Shown here in pieces: positions 18,042 through 28,570 of a DNA stretch of 64,000 nt. Both the position numbers and the translations under genes were made by a program. The stretch is from Brachybacterium kimchii. Lineage in GTDB: Bacteria; Actinomycetota; Actinomycetes; Actinomycetales; Dermabacteraceae. The stretch is from contig NZ_CP097218.1 of NCBI RefSeq assembly GCF_023373525.1, positions 3,162,001 through 3,226,000 on the forward strand, in the 5' to 3' direction. Within the stretch, counting starts at the first letter, position 1; the number at the start of each line of letters is the position of its first letter. A model generated the notes under the pieces. The model did no database searches, had not been told where the DNA came from, and was given only the letters and a program-made list of their open reading frames with translations.

Positions 18042-19904
18042 TCAGCGCGCCGTCCACGCCTCCCACAGTCGCGCGTACAGCCCGTCGCCGACGGCCAGCT
18101 CCTCGTGGCGGCCGATCTCGGCGATCCGTCCCTGCTCCATGACCACCACCCGGTCCGCCGCCACGGCCTGCGACAGGCGGTGGGCGACGACGAGCCCGCC
18201 GCGGCCTGCGAGCACGGCTTCGGCGGCCGACTCGAGCGACCGGGCTCCGGAGGAGCCGGCCTCCGCGGTCGCCTCGTCGAGCACCACGAAGTCGGGGGCC
18301 GCGAGCACGATGCGGGCGAGCGCGAGTATCTGCTCCTGCATCGCCGTCAGGCGGTGCGCACCCTCGCCGACCAGGGTCGCCAGCCCCTCCGGCAGCGCCG
18401 CCGCCCACTCGAGTGCCCCCACGTGCGCGAGGGCGCGCTCGACCTGGGTGTCGTCGGCCTCGGGACGCGGAAGGCGCACGTTCTGCGCGACCGTGCCGTG
18501 GAAGACGTGCACCTCCTGGCTGATCATCGCAACCCGTCGCCGCAGCTCACGGGCGGGGAGCGCCCGCACGTGGTCCTTCCCGAGGCGCACGCTGCCGGTG
18601 CTGGGCGGGACGATGCCCGCCGCGATCTGGGCGAGCGTGGACTTGCCCGCGCCGGTCGCGCCGACCACCGCGACCACCTCGCCGGGGGCGATAGTGAGGT
18701 CGACGTCGGCGAGCACCATGCGCTCGGGATCGTAGGCGTGGGCGATGCCCTCGAGCACGAGGGGCGCGGGGCCGTCGGCCCGCTCGCCCTCGACTGGCGG
18801 GGTCGCGACCTCGGCCTGCGTGGCCCCGTCCCCGGTCCGCCGACCCGCGACCGCGTCCTCGCCCTCGGCGCCGAGCAGGCTCTCGCGGACACCGTCGGCC
18901 GGGAGGTCGATGACGCCGACCATGCGGGCGAGTGAGGCTCCGGCGGACTGGATCTCGTCGAACATGCCCACGAGAGCGCCGATCGGGTTGAACAGGCGAT
19001 GGAACAGCAGCGCCGCGGTGGCGACGCCGCCCGCGCTGAGGCCGCCCGACTCGACGAGGAAGAACCCCACGACCAGCAGGACCACGAGGGTCACGGCCTC
19101 GGCGCGGTTGTTGCGCGAGAACGCCCGGGTGAGGAAGCGGAACACGTGGATCGAGAGGTCGCGGGCGCGGGAGGAGGCGGCATCGATCCGGTCCAGCTCG
19201 GTGCGCTCGGCCTCGAAGGCGCGCAGGGTCGCGGCGCCGCCGATCCCGCCGAGCATCCGCTGCGAGCGCACCCCGAAGGCGATCCGCTCCTGCGCGTAGA
19301 TCGGTCCCGACCGCGGCAGGTACCAGCGCAGCGTCAGCCAGTACATCGGCACTGCGACCAGGCCCGCGACGCCCAGGCGCCAGTCCACCGCGGTCATGCC
19401 GGCCGCGGAGACGACCACCACGAACAGCGACTGCAGGAACATCGGCAGGATCAGCGAGGCAGCATCGGTGACCACGCGGGAGTCCTCGGCGACGCGGGAG
19501 ACCAGGTCACCGCGGCCGCCGCTCTCGACGACCGCCGAGTCCACGGACAGCGCGGCGTCCATGACGTCCTCGCGCAGCGAGGCGACCGCCGGCTCGGCGA
19601 GCGCGGAGGTCCACCAGCGCCCGAGCCATGTGGCAAGGCCCCCGACGATCCCGGCGCCGAGCACCCAGATCGCGCCGGTGACGACCGGCCGCATCGTCGG
19701 GTCTGCGGTGAGCTCGTCGACCAGGTCGCCGACGATCCAGGGGCCCACCAGCCCGCAGACCGCGGAGACGACGCCGGCGGCCACGATCGCGAGCAGCAGC
19801 AGCGGTCGCCGCGTGAGCATCGGTCGGATCTCGGCGAGGATGCGGCGCGGCGGAGCGGTGGGCAGGAGCGGCGTGGCGGCCGCCGGGGCGGTGCTGGTCG
19901 TCAT
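18042..19904 (-). CDS. ABC exporter half-transporter with degenerate signature motif
   Basis: 620 residues: an N-terminal six-helix type-I exporter domain (helices from about residue 35) and a C-terminal nucleotide-binding domain. Walker [10 protein letters not shown] (about 415-423), Walker B plus catalytic Glu VVLDEAT (about 540) and the H-loop VAHRLS (about 573) are intact, but the LSGGQ signature is replaced by LTAMQEQ (about 519). The ATG at 19904 overlaps the stop of the upstream half-transporter (ATGA) with AGGAG in front. It must pair with that partner, whose defects are the complement of these. The substrate may be a drug or lipid, unknown. Confidence 0.9.
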   Translation of the reverse strand: MTTSTAPAAATPLLPTAPPRRILAEIRPMLTRRPLLLLAIVAAGVVSAVCGLVGPWIVGDLVDELTADPTMRPVVTGAIWVLGAGIVGGLATWLGRWWTSALAEPAVASLREDVMDAALSVDSAVVESGGRGDLVSRVAEDSRVVTDAASLILPMFLQSLFVVVVSAAGMTAVDWRLGVAGLVAVPMYWLTLRWYLPRSGPIYAQERIAFGVRSQRMLGGIGGAATLRAFEAERTELDRIDAASSRARDLSIHVFRFLTRAFSRNNRAEAVTLVVLLVVGFFLVESGGLSAGGVATAALLFHRLFNPIGALVGMFDEIQSAGASLARMVGVIDLPADGVRESLLGAEGEDAVAGRRTGDGATQAEVATPPVEGERADGPAPLVLEGIAHAYDPERMVLADVDLTIAPGEVVAVVGATGAGKSTLAQIAAGIVPPSTGSVRLGKDHVRALPARELRRRVAMISQEVHVFHGTVAQNVRLPRPEADDTQVERALAHVGALEWAAALPEGLATLVGEGAHRLTAMQEQILALARIVLAAPDFVVLDEATAEAGSSGARSLESAAEAVLAGRGGLVVAHRLSQAVAADRVVVMEQGRIAEIGRHEELAVGDGLYARLWEAWTAR

Positions 19905-21766
19905 CGCTGCACGCTCCTGACCAGTGTCGGCTCTGCGTTCTCGGGGATCTCGACGACCAGGTCGGCGAGGGCGCGGAAGGCGGGGGAGGCGGTGAGCACG
20001 AGGGTTGCGCGCTCGGCGCGCAGCGCCTGGACGCCGCGGGCGATAGTCCATTCGGTCACCGAGTCGACGGCGCTCGTGGGGTCCTCGAGCACGAGCACGT
20101 CCGGGTCGGCGTGGAGGGCGCGGGCGAGGGCGATGCGCTGGCGCTGACCGCCGGACAGGTTGCTGCCGGCCTCGCGGACCTCGTGGTCCAGGCCCGTGCC
20201 GACGGCCTCGAGCACCTCGTCGGTCGCCGAGGCGGCGAGCACGGCGGGGGAGATCTCCGGTGCGATCGCCGAGGAGGCCTCGTCGATGTCGTGGGTGAGG
20301 GTGATGTTGGAGCGGATGGTGCCCTCGAACAGGTCGGCCGCGTGCGGCGAGAGCACCATGCGCGGGGCGATGGGTCGGGGCGCGCGGGTGCGGTCCGCTC
20401 CGCCCAGCAGGACATGGCCCGCGCCGTCGTGCCCGGCCAGGGCGTCGGCGAGGCGCGTCGCGACGCCGGGCTGCGCGGCGTCGATGACCACGAGGCCGGC
20501 CGGTGGGACCGCGAGGTCGAGGGTGCGCGGAGCCTCCGCATTGGCCGCATCGAGCGGGAGCCTGCGGATCTCGAGGGCCGAGCTGGTGGGTGCGGGGGCG
20601 CCGACGGCCTCGACCTCACCGGTGGAGAGGTAGTCGGCGAGGCGCTGGGCCGCGCCGTGGGAGCGCGCGAAGACGGCGACGGTCATGGTGAGCGCCTGCA
20701 CGGGCTCGGAGAAGAAGGCGGCGACGCCGACGATGGAGACCAGCTGGCCGACGCTCAGATCGCCGCTGGTCACGCGCCATCCGGCGAGGAGCAGGACCCC
20801 GGCGAGGATGATCGCGACCGCGAGCGTGCCCAGGCCTGTGACGCGCCCGGAGAGGTCGGCGGTGCGCACTCCCGCGCGGGCGGCCTCGCGCGAGGTGCCG
20901 TGGTAGCGGGCCGACGCCCAGCGCTCGCCGCCGATGGCCTTGAGGATGCGCAGCCCGCCCATGGTGTCCCCGGCGGCGGCGCTGGCCTCGGCGATCGCCG
21001 CCTGCTGCACGCCGCTGCTGCGGGAGATGAGCCTCGAGGGGCCCGCGATCGCGAGCAGCGTGAGCGGCACGCCGACGATCACCACGAGTCCCACCAGCAT
21101 GTCCGTCCACAGCAGGTACAGCGAGGCGCCCGCGAGCCCCACCACGGCCGATCCGCCGACGGCGAGCTGGCGGAAGATCGTGGCGGCGACGTCCGCGTCG
21201 GCCGTGGAGAGGGAGAGGACCTCGCCCGGACGCCTGCCGCTGAGCGCGCCGCGCGTGAGCAGGGCGTGGCGGGCCACCTCCACCCGCAGGGCGTGCGCCT
21301 CCCGCAGCAGCGAGAAGTGCATGCACCGGGAGCCGAAGCGGTAGGAGAAGGACAGCACCGCGAACAGCGCGAGCAGGCCGAGCATCGAGATCAGCAGCGC
21401 GAGGCGGTCCATCGGCACCACCGCACGGTCCACGATCACGCCGATCGCGATCGGCACGATCGCCTCGCACGTCTGCCACAGCGCCATCAGCAGGAAGCCG
21501 GGGATCACCGCGCCCAGGTGCCGGCGCAGGGCACGGCGGATGAGCGCCCACGCGGTGCGCGGCGGGGCGGGGCGGGATGCGGGCCGAGGTCCCGCGGTGG
21601 CATCGGTCCCGTCGGCGCCTCCGGGGCCGACGGCGGCTTCGCCGGCGGACCCGGCCGAGGGCCTCGCGCCGCGCCGCGCCTTCCGCTCGAGCGGGTCCGT
21701 CCAGGTGTCGACGGGCGGCGGAGCGGCGGCGTGCGCGGGGACGTCACGTGTGCGCGTGGCAGGCAT
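19901..21766 (-). CDS. ABC exporter half-transporter lacking Walker A and H-loop
   Basis: 621 residues. A disordered N-terminus of about 75 residues precedes the six-helix membrane domain ([20 protein letters not shown]). In the ATPase domain the signature [16 protein letters not shown] is perfect (about residue 537), yet the Walker A position reads [16 protein letters not shown] with no GKS/T, Walker B ends LVLEDPT instead of LDEAT, and the H-loop position is LTASPAF without His. This domain cannot hydrolyse ATP by itself but can supply its signature to the partner's site. First gene of a coupled pair. Confidence 0.9.
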   Translation of the reverse strand: MPATRTRDVPAHAAAPPPVDTWTDPLERKARRGARPSAGSAGEAAVGPGGADGTDATAGPRPASRPAPPRTAWALIRRALRRHLGAVIPGFLLMALWQTCEAIVPIAIGVIVDRAVVPMDRLALLISMLGLLALFAVLSFSYRFGSRCMHFSLLREAHALRVEVARHALLTRGALSGRRPGEVLSLSTADADVAATIFRQLAVGGSAVVGLAGASLYLLWTDMLVGLVVIVGVPLTLLAIAGPSRLISRSSGVQQAAIAEASAAAGDTMGGLRILKAIGGERWASARYHGTSREAARAGVRTADLSGRVTGLGTLAVAIILAGVLLLAGWRVTSGDLSVGQLVSIVGVAAFFSEPVQALTMTVAVFARSHGAAQRLADYLSTGEVEAVGAPAPTSSALEIRRLPLDAANAEAPRTLDLAVPPAGLVVIDAAQPGVATRLADALAGHDGAGHVLLGGADRTRAPRPIAPRMVLSPHAADLFEGTIRSNITLTHDIDEASSAIAPEISPAVLAASATDEVLEAVGTGLDHEVREAGSNLSGGQRQRIALARALHADPDVLVLEDPTSAVDSVTEWTIARGVQALRAERATLVLTASPAFRALADLVVEIPENAEPTLVRSVQR

Positions 21767-21831
21767 CGTGCCTCGGGCTTCCAGGAAAAGGGCGGGTGGG
21801 GAGGGGCCCGGGGCGAGGGGCTGAGGTCAGC

Positions 21832-22911
21832 CTAACCCGTGGGGGTCGAGCCGTGCTCGCCGCCGTCCTGCCCCGGCCGCTCCTGCCCTGGCCGCTCCTG
21901 CCCCGCCCGATCCGGATCCACCCACTCCGGCTCCACGAGCGTCACGCGCGGGGAGGCGCCGTCCTCGCGCAGCAGGCGGACGAGCTCGCGCACCGCGAGC
22001 TCGCTGATCTCCACGCGTCGCGGATCGATCCGGGGGATCCGTGCGAGCAGAGGACTGATGGCCGCGAGGTCCTCGTCGGTGAGCGCGAGGGGCAGCAGCT
22101 CCGGGTCCGCGAGCGCGCCGCTCGCCGCGGTCGCGAAGAGCACCTCGGTGACGCCGTTGAGGCCGAACACGGCCGTGCGCCTGCCTCCGCGCGCGAGCTC
22201 GCGGGCGCGGGCGGGGACGTCCGGGAGGTCGCCCGCGTCGAGGACGACCTCGAGGCCCCTGCCCTGCGCCTGCTCCTCGATGCCGAGCAGGAAGCGGGAG
22301 ACGTCGTTGCGATGGCGGCGGTGGCCGGGCTCGCCGAACAGCAGCAGGCGCTCGCAGCCCTCGTCGGCCGCGCGGTCCACGACCATCCGGCCCAGGCGCT
22401 CGAAGTCCAGGTCCACCACGCTGCCGTTGGGGAAGCCCACCGGTTTGCCGATCAGCACGAACGGCAGACCGGCCTCGATCACGGCCGCCACGCGCTCGTC
22501 GTGCCGGCCGAGCTCCATGAGGATCAGCGCCTCGCACACGCCCGTGCGCACCACGCGGTGGATGCCGCGCGCGCCCTCCTGCGCGGTGACCAGCAGGATG
22601 TCGTAGCCGAAGCGCTGCGCCTCCCGGGCGATAGCACCCACGAAGCGCATCAGCACCGCATCGTTGCCAAAGGCCTCGGGCACCATCAGCCCGATCACCC
22701 CGCTGCGGCGCGAGCGCAGGGCGCGGGCCCCGGAGTTCGGGTGGTAGCCGAGCTTCTCGATGGCCTCCTCGACCCGTCGGCGCGTGGCGGCGGAGATCGG
22801 GCGGGAGCCGGTGAGCACGTAGCTGACGGTGCTCTGGGAGACGCCCGCCAGGCGTGCGACGTCCTGGCTCGTCGGCGCGCTCCTCCTCACCGGCACACCC
22901 CCTCCGCTCAT
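21832..22911 (-). CDS. LacI family transcriptional repressor
   Basis: 359 residues. The helix-turn-helix and hinge are standard: SQDVARLAGVSQSTVSYVLT (residues 15-34) and RRVEEAIEKLGYHPNSGARA. The effector domain follows (IGLMVPEAFG onwards). The C-terminus carries a short GQERP repeat. It is the last gene of the ThuA-type operon, three bases after the oxidoreductase stop, so it probably represses its own operon. A LacI-like palindrome at the operon head (28234-28265) is the natural candidate target. ThuR is a LacI-type regulator in rhizobia, which fits. Confidence 0.9.
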   Translation of the reverse strand: MSGGGVPVRRSAPTSQDVARLAGVSQSTVSYVLTGSRPISAATRRRVEEAIEKLGYHPNSGARALRSRRSGVIGLMVPEAFGNDAVLMRFVGAIAREAQRFGYDILLVTAQEGARGIHRVVRTGVCEALILMELGRHDERVAAVIEAGLPFVLIGKPVGFPNGSVVDLDFERLGRMVVDRAADEGCERLLLFGEPGHRRHRNDVSRFLLGIEEQAQGRGLEVVLDAGDLPDVPARARELARGGRRTAVFGLNGVTEVLFATAASGALADPELLPLALTDEDLAAISPLLARIPRIDPRRVEISELAVRELVRLLREDGASPRVTLVEPEWVDPDRAGQERPGQERPGQDGGEHGSTPTG

Positions 22912-22914
22912 GCC

Positions 22915-24054
22915 TCACACGACTCCGCCACCTGCGCTCCCAGTCTTCCACGACTCCAGTGCGCTGCTGCGGCCGTCGGAGCGATCCAGCTCCCGCGCCG
23001 CCGTGAGCGCCTCGTCCATGATCTCGGCGAGATCCACGGTGCGGCCGTCCTCGGCGGAGCGGACGGCCGCCTCGACGATCGCCTGGGTCCAGACGTTCTC
23101 GTGCACCTCCGACTCGGGCGTCGTGCCCTCGCGCAGCGCCGCGCAGAACGCGGCGAGCGAGGAGTCGAGCTCCCACAGGGCGTCGGCCGCCGGGGCGCGG
23201 CCGGCGACCTCACGACCATCCTCCCGCGTGGCCGACGGAGGGTTCTCGCCGTCCCAGGCGACGGTGCCGTGCGGGCAGCTGAGCGACCACTCGCCGTTCC
23301 AGCTGGTCTCGCGCCCCGGCGAGCACCACGAGCCCTCGTAGGTGTGCACCGCGCCGGAGTCGAAGCGGATCGTGACCGATGCCGCCGCGTCACCGTCGTA
23401 CCAGCTCCACGCGGGGTTCCAGGACACCGCGGTGACGGACTCGGGGGTGCCGGCGACGAGCACGCGGGCCGCGTCGAAGGCGTGGATGGCCATGTCCACG
23501 ATCAGCGGCTGCGCCATCTCCTCGCGGAAGCCCCCGAAGCGCGGAGCGCGAGAGAAGCGGGTGGCGACGATGCCCGCGCCGCCCAGCTCGCCGGCGAGCC
23601 GGGCGGCCTCCCGCAGGTGCGGGTTGTGGCGGCGCGACTGGGAGATCATGAACAGCCTGCCCGTGGACTCGGCGTGCCCGGCGAGCGAGAGCGCCTGCGC
23701 GAGGGTCGCCGCGCACGGCTTCTCGCCGAGCACCGGGTACCCGGCATGCAGCGCATCCGCCGTCACGGCGTGGTGGGCGGCGGGGATCGTCACGTCGATG
23801 ATCGCGCGCGCCCCGGCCGCACGGGCGACCTCGAGGGCGTCTGTGCCGGTGCGGACCGCATCGCGCTCGCCGGCCGGCACGAGGTCCGCGACGGCGCCGG
23901 CCGCCGCCCCGTCGATCACGTCCGCCACGCCCGCCAGGCGCGCATCGCGCGAGCGCAGGACGGTGGAGATCCACGCCCGGCCCATCCCGCCGGCGCCGAC
24001 GACGACCACGGGCAGCCCGCCCGCGCCGCGCGCTCCGGGACCCGTCTGCGCCAT
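22915..24054 (-). CDS. Gfo/Idh/MocA oxidoreductase, ThuB-like position
   Basis: 379 residues from the ATG at 24054, which shares one base with the thuA-like stop. PVVVVGAGGMGRAWISTVL is the glycine-rich loop, VLGEKPCAATLAQAL carries the catalytic Lys, and PLIVDMAIHAFDAARVL contains the Asp and His of the active site. The order ThuA then Gfo/Idh/MocA in an operon with binding protein and permeases matches rhizobial thuEFGKAB, in which ThuB handles keto-disaccharides. Substrate here inferred only from that synteny. Confidence 0.87.
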   Translation of the reverse strand: MAQTGPGARGAGGLPVVVVGAGGMGRAWISTVLRSRDARLAGVADVIDGAAAGAVADLVPAGERDAVRTGTDALEVARAAGARAIIDVTIPAAHHAVTADALHAGYPVLGEKPCAATLAQALSLAGHAESTGRLFMISQSRRHNPHLREAARLAGELGGAGIVATRFSRAPRFGGFREEMAQPLIVDMAIHAFDAARVLVAGTPESVTAVSWNPAWSWYDGDAAASVTIRFDSGAVHTYEGSWCSPGRETSWNGEWSLSCPHGTVAWDGENPPSATREDGREVAGRAPAADALWELDSSLAAFCAALREGTTPESEVHENVWTQAIVEAAVRSAEDGRTVDLAEIMDEALTAARELDRSDGRSSALESWKTGSAGGGVV

Positions 24055-24875
24055 CACGCGCCCTTCCCCGCCGCCTCGGCGTCGCCCACGCCCTGGCCGC
24101 CGTCGCCGGTGAGGAACCAGTCGGTGGGGTAGCGGTCCAGGAAGGGCACCTCGCGGTCCGCCGTCGCGGGCCGCGCCCAGTCCACGCCGTTGGCGATCAC
24201 CCGGCGCACATGGGGGTGCTGGTAGACCGGGTAGTCCTGGTCGCCGGGGGAGAAGTAGAAGATCTTGCCCTTGCCGCGACGGAAGCAGCAGCCGGAGCGG
24301 AACACCTCGCCCCCGCTGAAGGAGGAGACGAACACGAGCTCGTCGGGCACGGGGATGTCGAAGTGCTCGCCGTACATCTCCTGCTCGTCGATGACGATCG
24401 GGTGCGGGACGCCGGCGGCGATCGGGTGCGAGGGGTTCACGGTCCACACCAGCTCGCGGTCGCGCTCGTTGCGCCAGCGCAGGGTGCAGGTCGTGCCCAT
24501 CAGGCGCGTGAACGGCTTGGACCAGTGCCCGGAGTGCAGCACGACGAGGCCCATGCCGGCGAGCACGTGGCGCTGGACCCGCTCGGCGACCTCGTCGCTG
24601 ACCTCGTCGTGCGCCATGTGGCCCCACCAGGTGAGCACGTCGGTCTCGGCGAGCACCTCCTCGCTGAGCCCGTGCTCGGGATCGTCCAGCAGGGCGATCC
24701 GGGTGGTCACGGACCCGCCGAGGTTCTCGGCGACGGCGTCGCGGATGGCGGCGTGCATGCCCTCGGGGTAGTTCTCGCGCACACGGGCGTCGCGCTGCTC
24801 GTGGCGGTTCTCGCCCCAGACGGTCACGCGCAGCGGGCGGGCGGTCGTCGGGGAAGCGGGGGCGGTGGTGGTCAT
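24054..24875 (-). CDS. ThuA domain protein (trehalose-utilisation-like)
   Basis: 273 residues, start ATG at 24875 with GAGAGGA upstream. [15 protein letters not shown] opens the class-I glutamine-amidotransferase-like fold, [13 protein letters not shown] and [14 protein letters not shown] are ThuA signatures, and [12 protein letters not shown] followed by [18 protein letters not shown] completes the fold. ThuA homologues act on keto-sugars made by ThuB-type dehydrogenases. Sits between the permeases and the oxidoreductase of the same operon; a 98-base spacer separates it from the permease stop. Confidence 0.88.
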   Translation of the reverse strand: MTTTAPASPTTARPLRVTVWGENRHEQRDARVRENYPEGMHAAIRDAVAENLGGSVTTRIALLDDPEHGLSEEVLAETDVLTWWGHMAHDEVSDEVAERVQRHVLAGMGLVVLHSGHWSKPFTRLMGTTCTLRWRNERDRELVWTVNPSHPIAAGVPHPIVIDEQEMYGEHFDIPVPDELVFVSSFSGGEVFRSGCCFRRGKGKIFYFSPGDQDYPVYQHPHVRRVIANGVDWARPATADREVPFLDRYPTDWFLTGDGGQGVGDAEAAGKGA

Positions 24876-24973
24876 CGGAGTCCTCTCGGGGTGGGGTCGT
24901 GGCGATGCGGGGTGCGGGGCGGCGGGCGCTGTGGAGCTGGGAGCTGCGGAGCGGGGCGCGGGGCGCGGTGGGG

Positions 24974-25843
24974 TCACTTCACGGCGCCTCCGGTGGCGCC
25001 CGCGGCGATGTACTTCTGGGCCGCGATCATCAGCACCACGGCGGGGACGGAGGACATCACGGCCGTGGCCATCACGGCGCTCCAGTCGGTGTCGTTGGTG
25101 CCGATGTACGTGTAGAGCCCCAGGGTGACCGGGCGGATGGTCTCGCCGGTGGTCAGCGTCAACGCCATCAGGAAGTCGCTCCACGCGAAGAGGAACGAGA
25201 AGATCCCCGCGGTGATCAGCGAGTTCCGGCTCACCGGCAGGACGATCGAGACGAAGGCGCGCAGGTGGCCGCAGCCGTCCACGCGCGCGGCCTCGACGAT
25301 CGAGGTCGGGAACGTCTCGAGGTAGGCGCGCATGATGAGGATCGAGAAGGGGATCCCCTGGGTCGCATCGGCCAGGATCAGCCCGGGGACCGAGTTGATC
25401 AGGCCCAGCGGCGTGTACGCCGTGTAGAGGGCGTTCGCGATCACGATGCCCGGGATCATCTGGCTGATCAGCACCAGGAACACGAGCACCGCGGTGCCGC
25501 GGATGCGGAACTGGGCGAGCGCGTAGGCGCACGGGGCGGCGATGACCAGCGAGAGGATCGCCGCGCCCACGGCCACCACGAGCGAGGTCAGCAGGTTCTG
25601 GCCCTGGTCGGCGAACGCGCGGGCGTACCCGCCGACATCGGGATGCAGGGGCAGCAGGCCCGTGTTCAGGCTGTTGCCCTGCGGGGCGAGCGAGGCGTTC
25701 ACCATCCAGTAGACGGGGAACAGCATGATCGCGACGAGCACGATGCCGATGCCGGTGTGGACCAGGCCGCGCGGGGCGCGGGCGCCTCGTCGCGCCGGGG
25801 CGGGGGAGGTGCGGGGTGCGGTGGAAGCGGTCATGGCGGTCAT
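24974..25843 (-). CDS. Sugar ABC transporter permease, MalG type (ThuG-like)
   Basis: 289 residues. Helix 1 is [20 protein letters not shown]. The EAA loop is [17 protein letters not shown] near residue 190, and the C-terminus [12 protein letters not shown] is typical of CUT1 MalG subunits. The ATG at 25843 overlaps the stop of the MalF-type gene (ATGA); a second in-frame ATG three codons later is possible. No ATPase gene in the operon, unlike rhizobial thuK. Confidence 0.9.
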   Translation of the reverse strand: MTAMTASTAPRTSPAPARRGARAPRGLVHTGIGIVLVAIMLFPVYWMVNASLAPQGNSLNTGLLPLHPDVGGYARAFADQGQNLLTSLVVAVGAAILSLVIAAPCAYALAQFRIRGTAVLVFLVLISQMIPGIVIANALYTAYTPLGLINSVPGLILADATQGIPFSILIMRAYLETFPTSIVEAARVDGCGHLRAFVSIVLPVSRNSLITAGIFSFLFAWSDFLMALTLTTGETIRPVTLGLYTYIGTNDTDWSAVMATAVMSSVPAVVLMIAAQKYIAAGATGGAVK

Positions 25844-26856
25844 CCGTTCTTCGCGGCGCGCGCGTTCGCCCGCAGGTAGACGACGGAGAAGAGCAGGGCG
25901 ATGAGGATCAGGACGTTGCTGAGCGCGGCGCCCTGGCCGAAGTCGAACTCGAGGAAGCTGAGCTCGTAGCTGCGGGTCGCGAGCGTCTGCGTCGCGTTCG
26001 CCGGGCCGCCGCCGGTGAGGCCGATGATCAGGTCCAGCACCTTGATCGTGTAGATGACCCCCAGCAGCAGCACCACGCTGACCACGGGCCGCAGCAGCGG
26101 CAGCGTGATGTGGCGGAAGGCCTTCCAGCCGGTCGCGCCGTCGAGCTGGCCCGCCTCGTAGAGCTCCTCCGGGATCGCCTGCAGCCCGCTGTACAGCAGC
26201 GCCACGTTGAAGGGGATCCCCAGCCAGATGTTCACCATGATCACGGCGACCAGCGCCGTGTCGGAGCTGGTCAGCCAGCCGATGGGCTCGGAGATCAGGC
26301 CGATGGACTCGAGGAAGCGGTTCAGCACCCCGCTGTCCTGCTCGAGGATCCACCGCCACACCGCCGCGGAGACGATCATCGGCAGCAGCCACGGCAGCAG
26401 CAGGAGCGATCGCAGCACGCCGGAGAGCGGGAAGTGCTTGCGGAAGTAGAGCGAGAGGCCCAGCCCGATGACGAACTGGCCGATGATCGAGCCCACGGTG
26501 AACAGGCCCGTGTTCGCGAGGGCCTTGAGGAAGATCGGGTTCGACAGCGCGGTCGCGTAGTTGTCGAGGCCGACGAACGGGGCGCTGCCGTTGAAGAACG
26601 TCGAGAAGTCGTAGGCCTGGAAGCTCATGACGACGTTCTTGACGATCGGGTACCCGTAGAACAGGAGCAGGTAGAGGACCGCCGGCGCGATGAAGGCATA
26701 GCGCACCAGGAGTCCCTCTCCGCCCCGTCGTCGACGCCGTCCGGGGCGCGCGGCCGGCGCGCCGTCGGCGGTGCCGGCGCGGGGTGCGGGGCGGCCGTCG
26801 CGGGGGCCGACGGAGGCGAGCCCGTCGGCGCTGGAAGCGGTGGATGTGCTGGTCAT
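25840..26856 (-). CDS. Sugar ABC transporter permease, MalF type (ThuF-like)
   Basis: 338 residues. A long Arg/Gly/Pro-rich cytoplasmic N-terminus (about 48 residues) precedes [20 protein letters not shown], the first helix. The EAA-like loop reads [18 protein letters not shown]. The gene starts 17 bases after the binding-protein stop and ends in a four-base overlap with the MalG-type gene, giving a tightly coupled importer unit. Confidence 0.9.
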   Translation of the reverse strand: MTSTSTASSADGLASVGPRDGRPAPRAGTADGAPAARPGRRRRRGGEGLLVRYAFIAPAVLYLLLFYGYPIVKNVVMSFQAYDFSTFFNGSAPFVGLDNYATALSNPIFLKALANTGLFTVGSIIGQFVIGLGLSLYFRKHFPLSGVLRSLLLLPWLLPMIVSAAVWRWILEQDSGVLNRFLESIGLISEPIGWLTSSDTALVAVIMVNIWLGIPFNVALLYSGLQAIPEELYEAGQLDGATGWKAFRHITLPLLRPVVSVVLLLGVIYTIKVLDLIIGLTGGGPANATQTLATRSYELSFLEFDFGQGAALSNVLILIALLFSVVYLRANARAAKNG

Positions 26857-26872
26857 GGCGTGGCTCCTCGTC

Positions 26873-28243
26873 TCAGCTCACGGTCCGGGCGGCCTCGTCG
26901 AAGGCCTTCGCCGGATCGGTGTCGTCGACCAGGACCTCCTGGTTCGCGGTGTAGATCGCCTTGGCGGTGCGCGGCCACTCGGGCCCGAGCTCGCCGGTGC
27001 GGGCGCGGGCGGTGGAGACCTGCTCGACGAAGGTCGCGAGGTCGGGGTGCTCGCTCGCGAACTGCTCGGCGGTCGCGGCGTGGCCGGGGATCGTGCTGCG
27101 GGCGGTGCCCATCCGCAGCTGGTTCTCCGGGGCGACGAAGGATTTCAGGAGCTTCGCCGCGTTGCGCTGCTTCTCCTCGTCGCCGGTCACGGGGACCGTC
27201 CAGACCTCCCCGCCGAGCGGCGCGATCGACTCCGCGCCGGAGCGGGGGACCGGGAGCGTGACCACGTCCCACTCCAGATCGGGGGTGTCGGCCGTCAGAC
27301 CCGCGATGTTCCACGGGCCGTTGACGACCATCGCGGCCTTCCCGGCCTTGAACTGGTCCATCGCATCGCCCTGCCCCCAGTTGACGACGGAGCGGGAGGC
27401 GGAGCCGTCCTGCAGGAGCTGGGACCAGAACTCCGCGGCGCCCGCGACCTCGGGGGTCGCCAGGTCCTTCTCGTCGCCGCCGTTGGACCACATGAACGGC
27501 ATGAACTGGAACGTGCCCTCGTAGGTGGCGATCGCCGAGAACGCGATCCCATAGGTGCCGTCGCCGGTGAGAACGCGGGCGGCCTCCCGGGTCTCCTCCC
27601 AGGTGGTGGGCGGATCGATCCCGGCCTTCTCGAGCATCGGCACGTTGAAGAACAGGGCGATCGTGTTGACCGTGGGGGCGATCGCGTACAGCGTCCCGTC
27701 GAGCATCCCGAGGTCGGCGATCGACGGTGTGAACCCCTCGGTCGAGAATCCGTACTGCTCGAGCGGTGCGAGGGCGCCGGAGGCCGCGAGCTGCGGCAGG
27801 TCCGGGTTGTCGAGCATGAGGATGTCCGGGAGCGTCTTCGAGGACCCCATCTGCAGGACCTTGGGGATGAGCTGGTCTCCGGGCACCTTCTCGCGGCTGA
27901 AGGTGAGCCCCAGGTCCTTCGCGCTCTTCGTGAAGGTCTCCTCGATGACCACGTCGTCGGCCGGGGTGTTGTAGTAGTCGACGATCCGCAGGGACGTCGG
28001 GTCCGAGGAGGACGAGGATCCGCAGCCCGCGAGGCCGAGGGCAGCGGTGGAGGCGAGCGCGGCCGGCGCGAGGAGCGCGCCGAGACGGCGACGGGAGAGC
28101 ACGGGCTGCGCGGCGCGCGCGGTGCGTGCGGCGTCGATGAGGCGCGGGACGCGATCGTCGCCGCGATCGGCGGGCGGACGGGAAGCGGAGGGCGGACGGG
28201 GAGCGGTGGGCACGGGGGACTCGCTTTCTCCTGCGCACATCAT
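26873..28243 (-). CDS. Extracellular sugar-binding lipoprotein (ThuE-like position)
   Basis: About 456 residues. SRRRLGALLAPAALASTAA leads to the lipobox LAGC at about residue 75 of the longest frame, so the signal is unusually far from the ATG. The start is uncertain: two ATGs (28243, 28240) lie inside a long palindrome without a ribosome-binding site, while a GTG at 28213 has AGGAG 14 bases upstream. The mature protein is a typical CUT1 binding protein (DPTSLRIVDYYNTPADD, IAPTVNTIALFFNVPML, GGEVWTVPVTGDEEKQ). Head of the ThuA-type operon. Confidence 0.85.
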   Translation of the reverse strand: MMCAGESESPVPTAPRPPSASRPPADRGDDRVPRLIDAARTARAAQPVLSRRRLGALLAPAALASTAALGLAGCGSSSSSDPTSLRIVDYYNTPADDVVIEETFTKSAKDLGLTFSREKVPGDQLIPKVLQMGSSKTLPDILMLDNPDLPQLAASGALAPLEQYGFSTEGFTPSIADLGMLDGTLYAIAPTVNTIALFFNVPMLEKAGIDPPTTWEETREAARVLTGDGTYGIAFSAIATYEGTFQFMPFMWSNGGDEKDLATPEVAGAAEFWSQLLQDGSASRSVVNWGQGDAMDQFKAGKAAMVVNGPWNIAGLTADTPDLEWDVVTLPVPRSGAESIAPLGGEVWTVPVTGDEEKQRNAAKLLKSFVAPENQLRMGTARSTIPGHAATAEQFASEHPDLATFVEQVSTARARTGELGPEWPRTAKAIYTANQEVLVDDTDPAKAFDEAARTVS

Positions 28244-28265
28244 CGATACGAATCGATGATGTGCG
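28234..28265. promoter_or_regulatory. LacI-type operator-like palindrome at the ThuA operon head
   Basis: CGCACATCATCGAT at 28234-28247 and its exact complement at 28252-28265 flank the four bases ACGA; the centre is CG, as in LacI-family operators. It covers the first possible start codons of the binding-protein gene. The LacI regulator encoded at the end of the same operon is the likely ligand; this is an inference. Confidence 0.7.
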
Positions 28266-28570
28266 GTCGACGACGGCCGCGATGGAGGAACGGAGGGGTC
28301 TCGCCGACGGGCGCCTCGATGCGCCCCGGGGTCGGCTGCGGACCATCATGGCCGTCTCGAGCGGGGATTGCAAGGGTCGATGGGCTCGCGCCGCCCCGGC
28401 GATGAGGGGCGCCGAGGCGGCGCGCGACCCCTGCCGACGAGGTCATGGGGCTGCCGGCGAGCCTCTGCCAGGGGTGTGGTGTCGATTCGTATCGGACAGC
28501 GCGCGAAGAGGGACCGCGCGAGTCCGCGCGGCCCCTCTCGGTGGAGTCCTCGGTCGGTGCGGTCGGGCGG
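28266..28570. promoter_or_regulatory. Intergenic region with second CGATTCGTATCG element
   Basis: About 300 bases upstream of the ThuA-type operon and downstream of the MFS gene. At 28483-28494 the 12-mer CGATTCGTATCG repeats, in opposite orientation, the exact core of the palindrome at 28234-28265. It may be an auxiliary operator for DNA looping or mark a second promoter. No small gene seen. Confidence 0.5.

Noticed and set aside
21877..21912. Short GC-rich repeat that could suggest a CRISPR or VNTR
   Set aside because: It is the coding sequence for a GQERP repeat at the C-terminus of the LacI protein, only two to three units, with no spacers.
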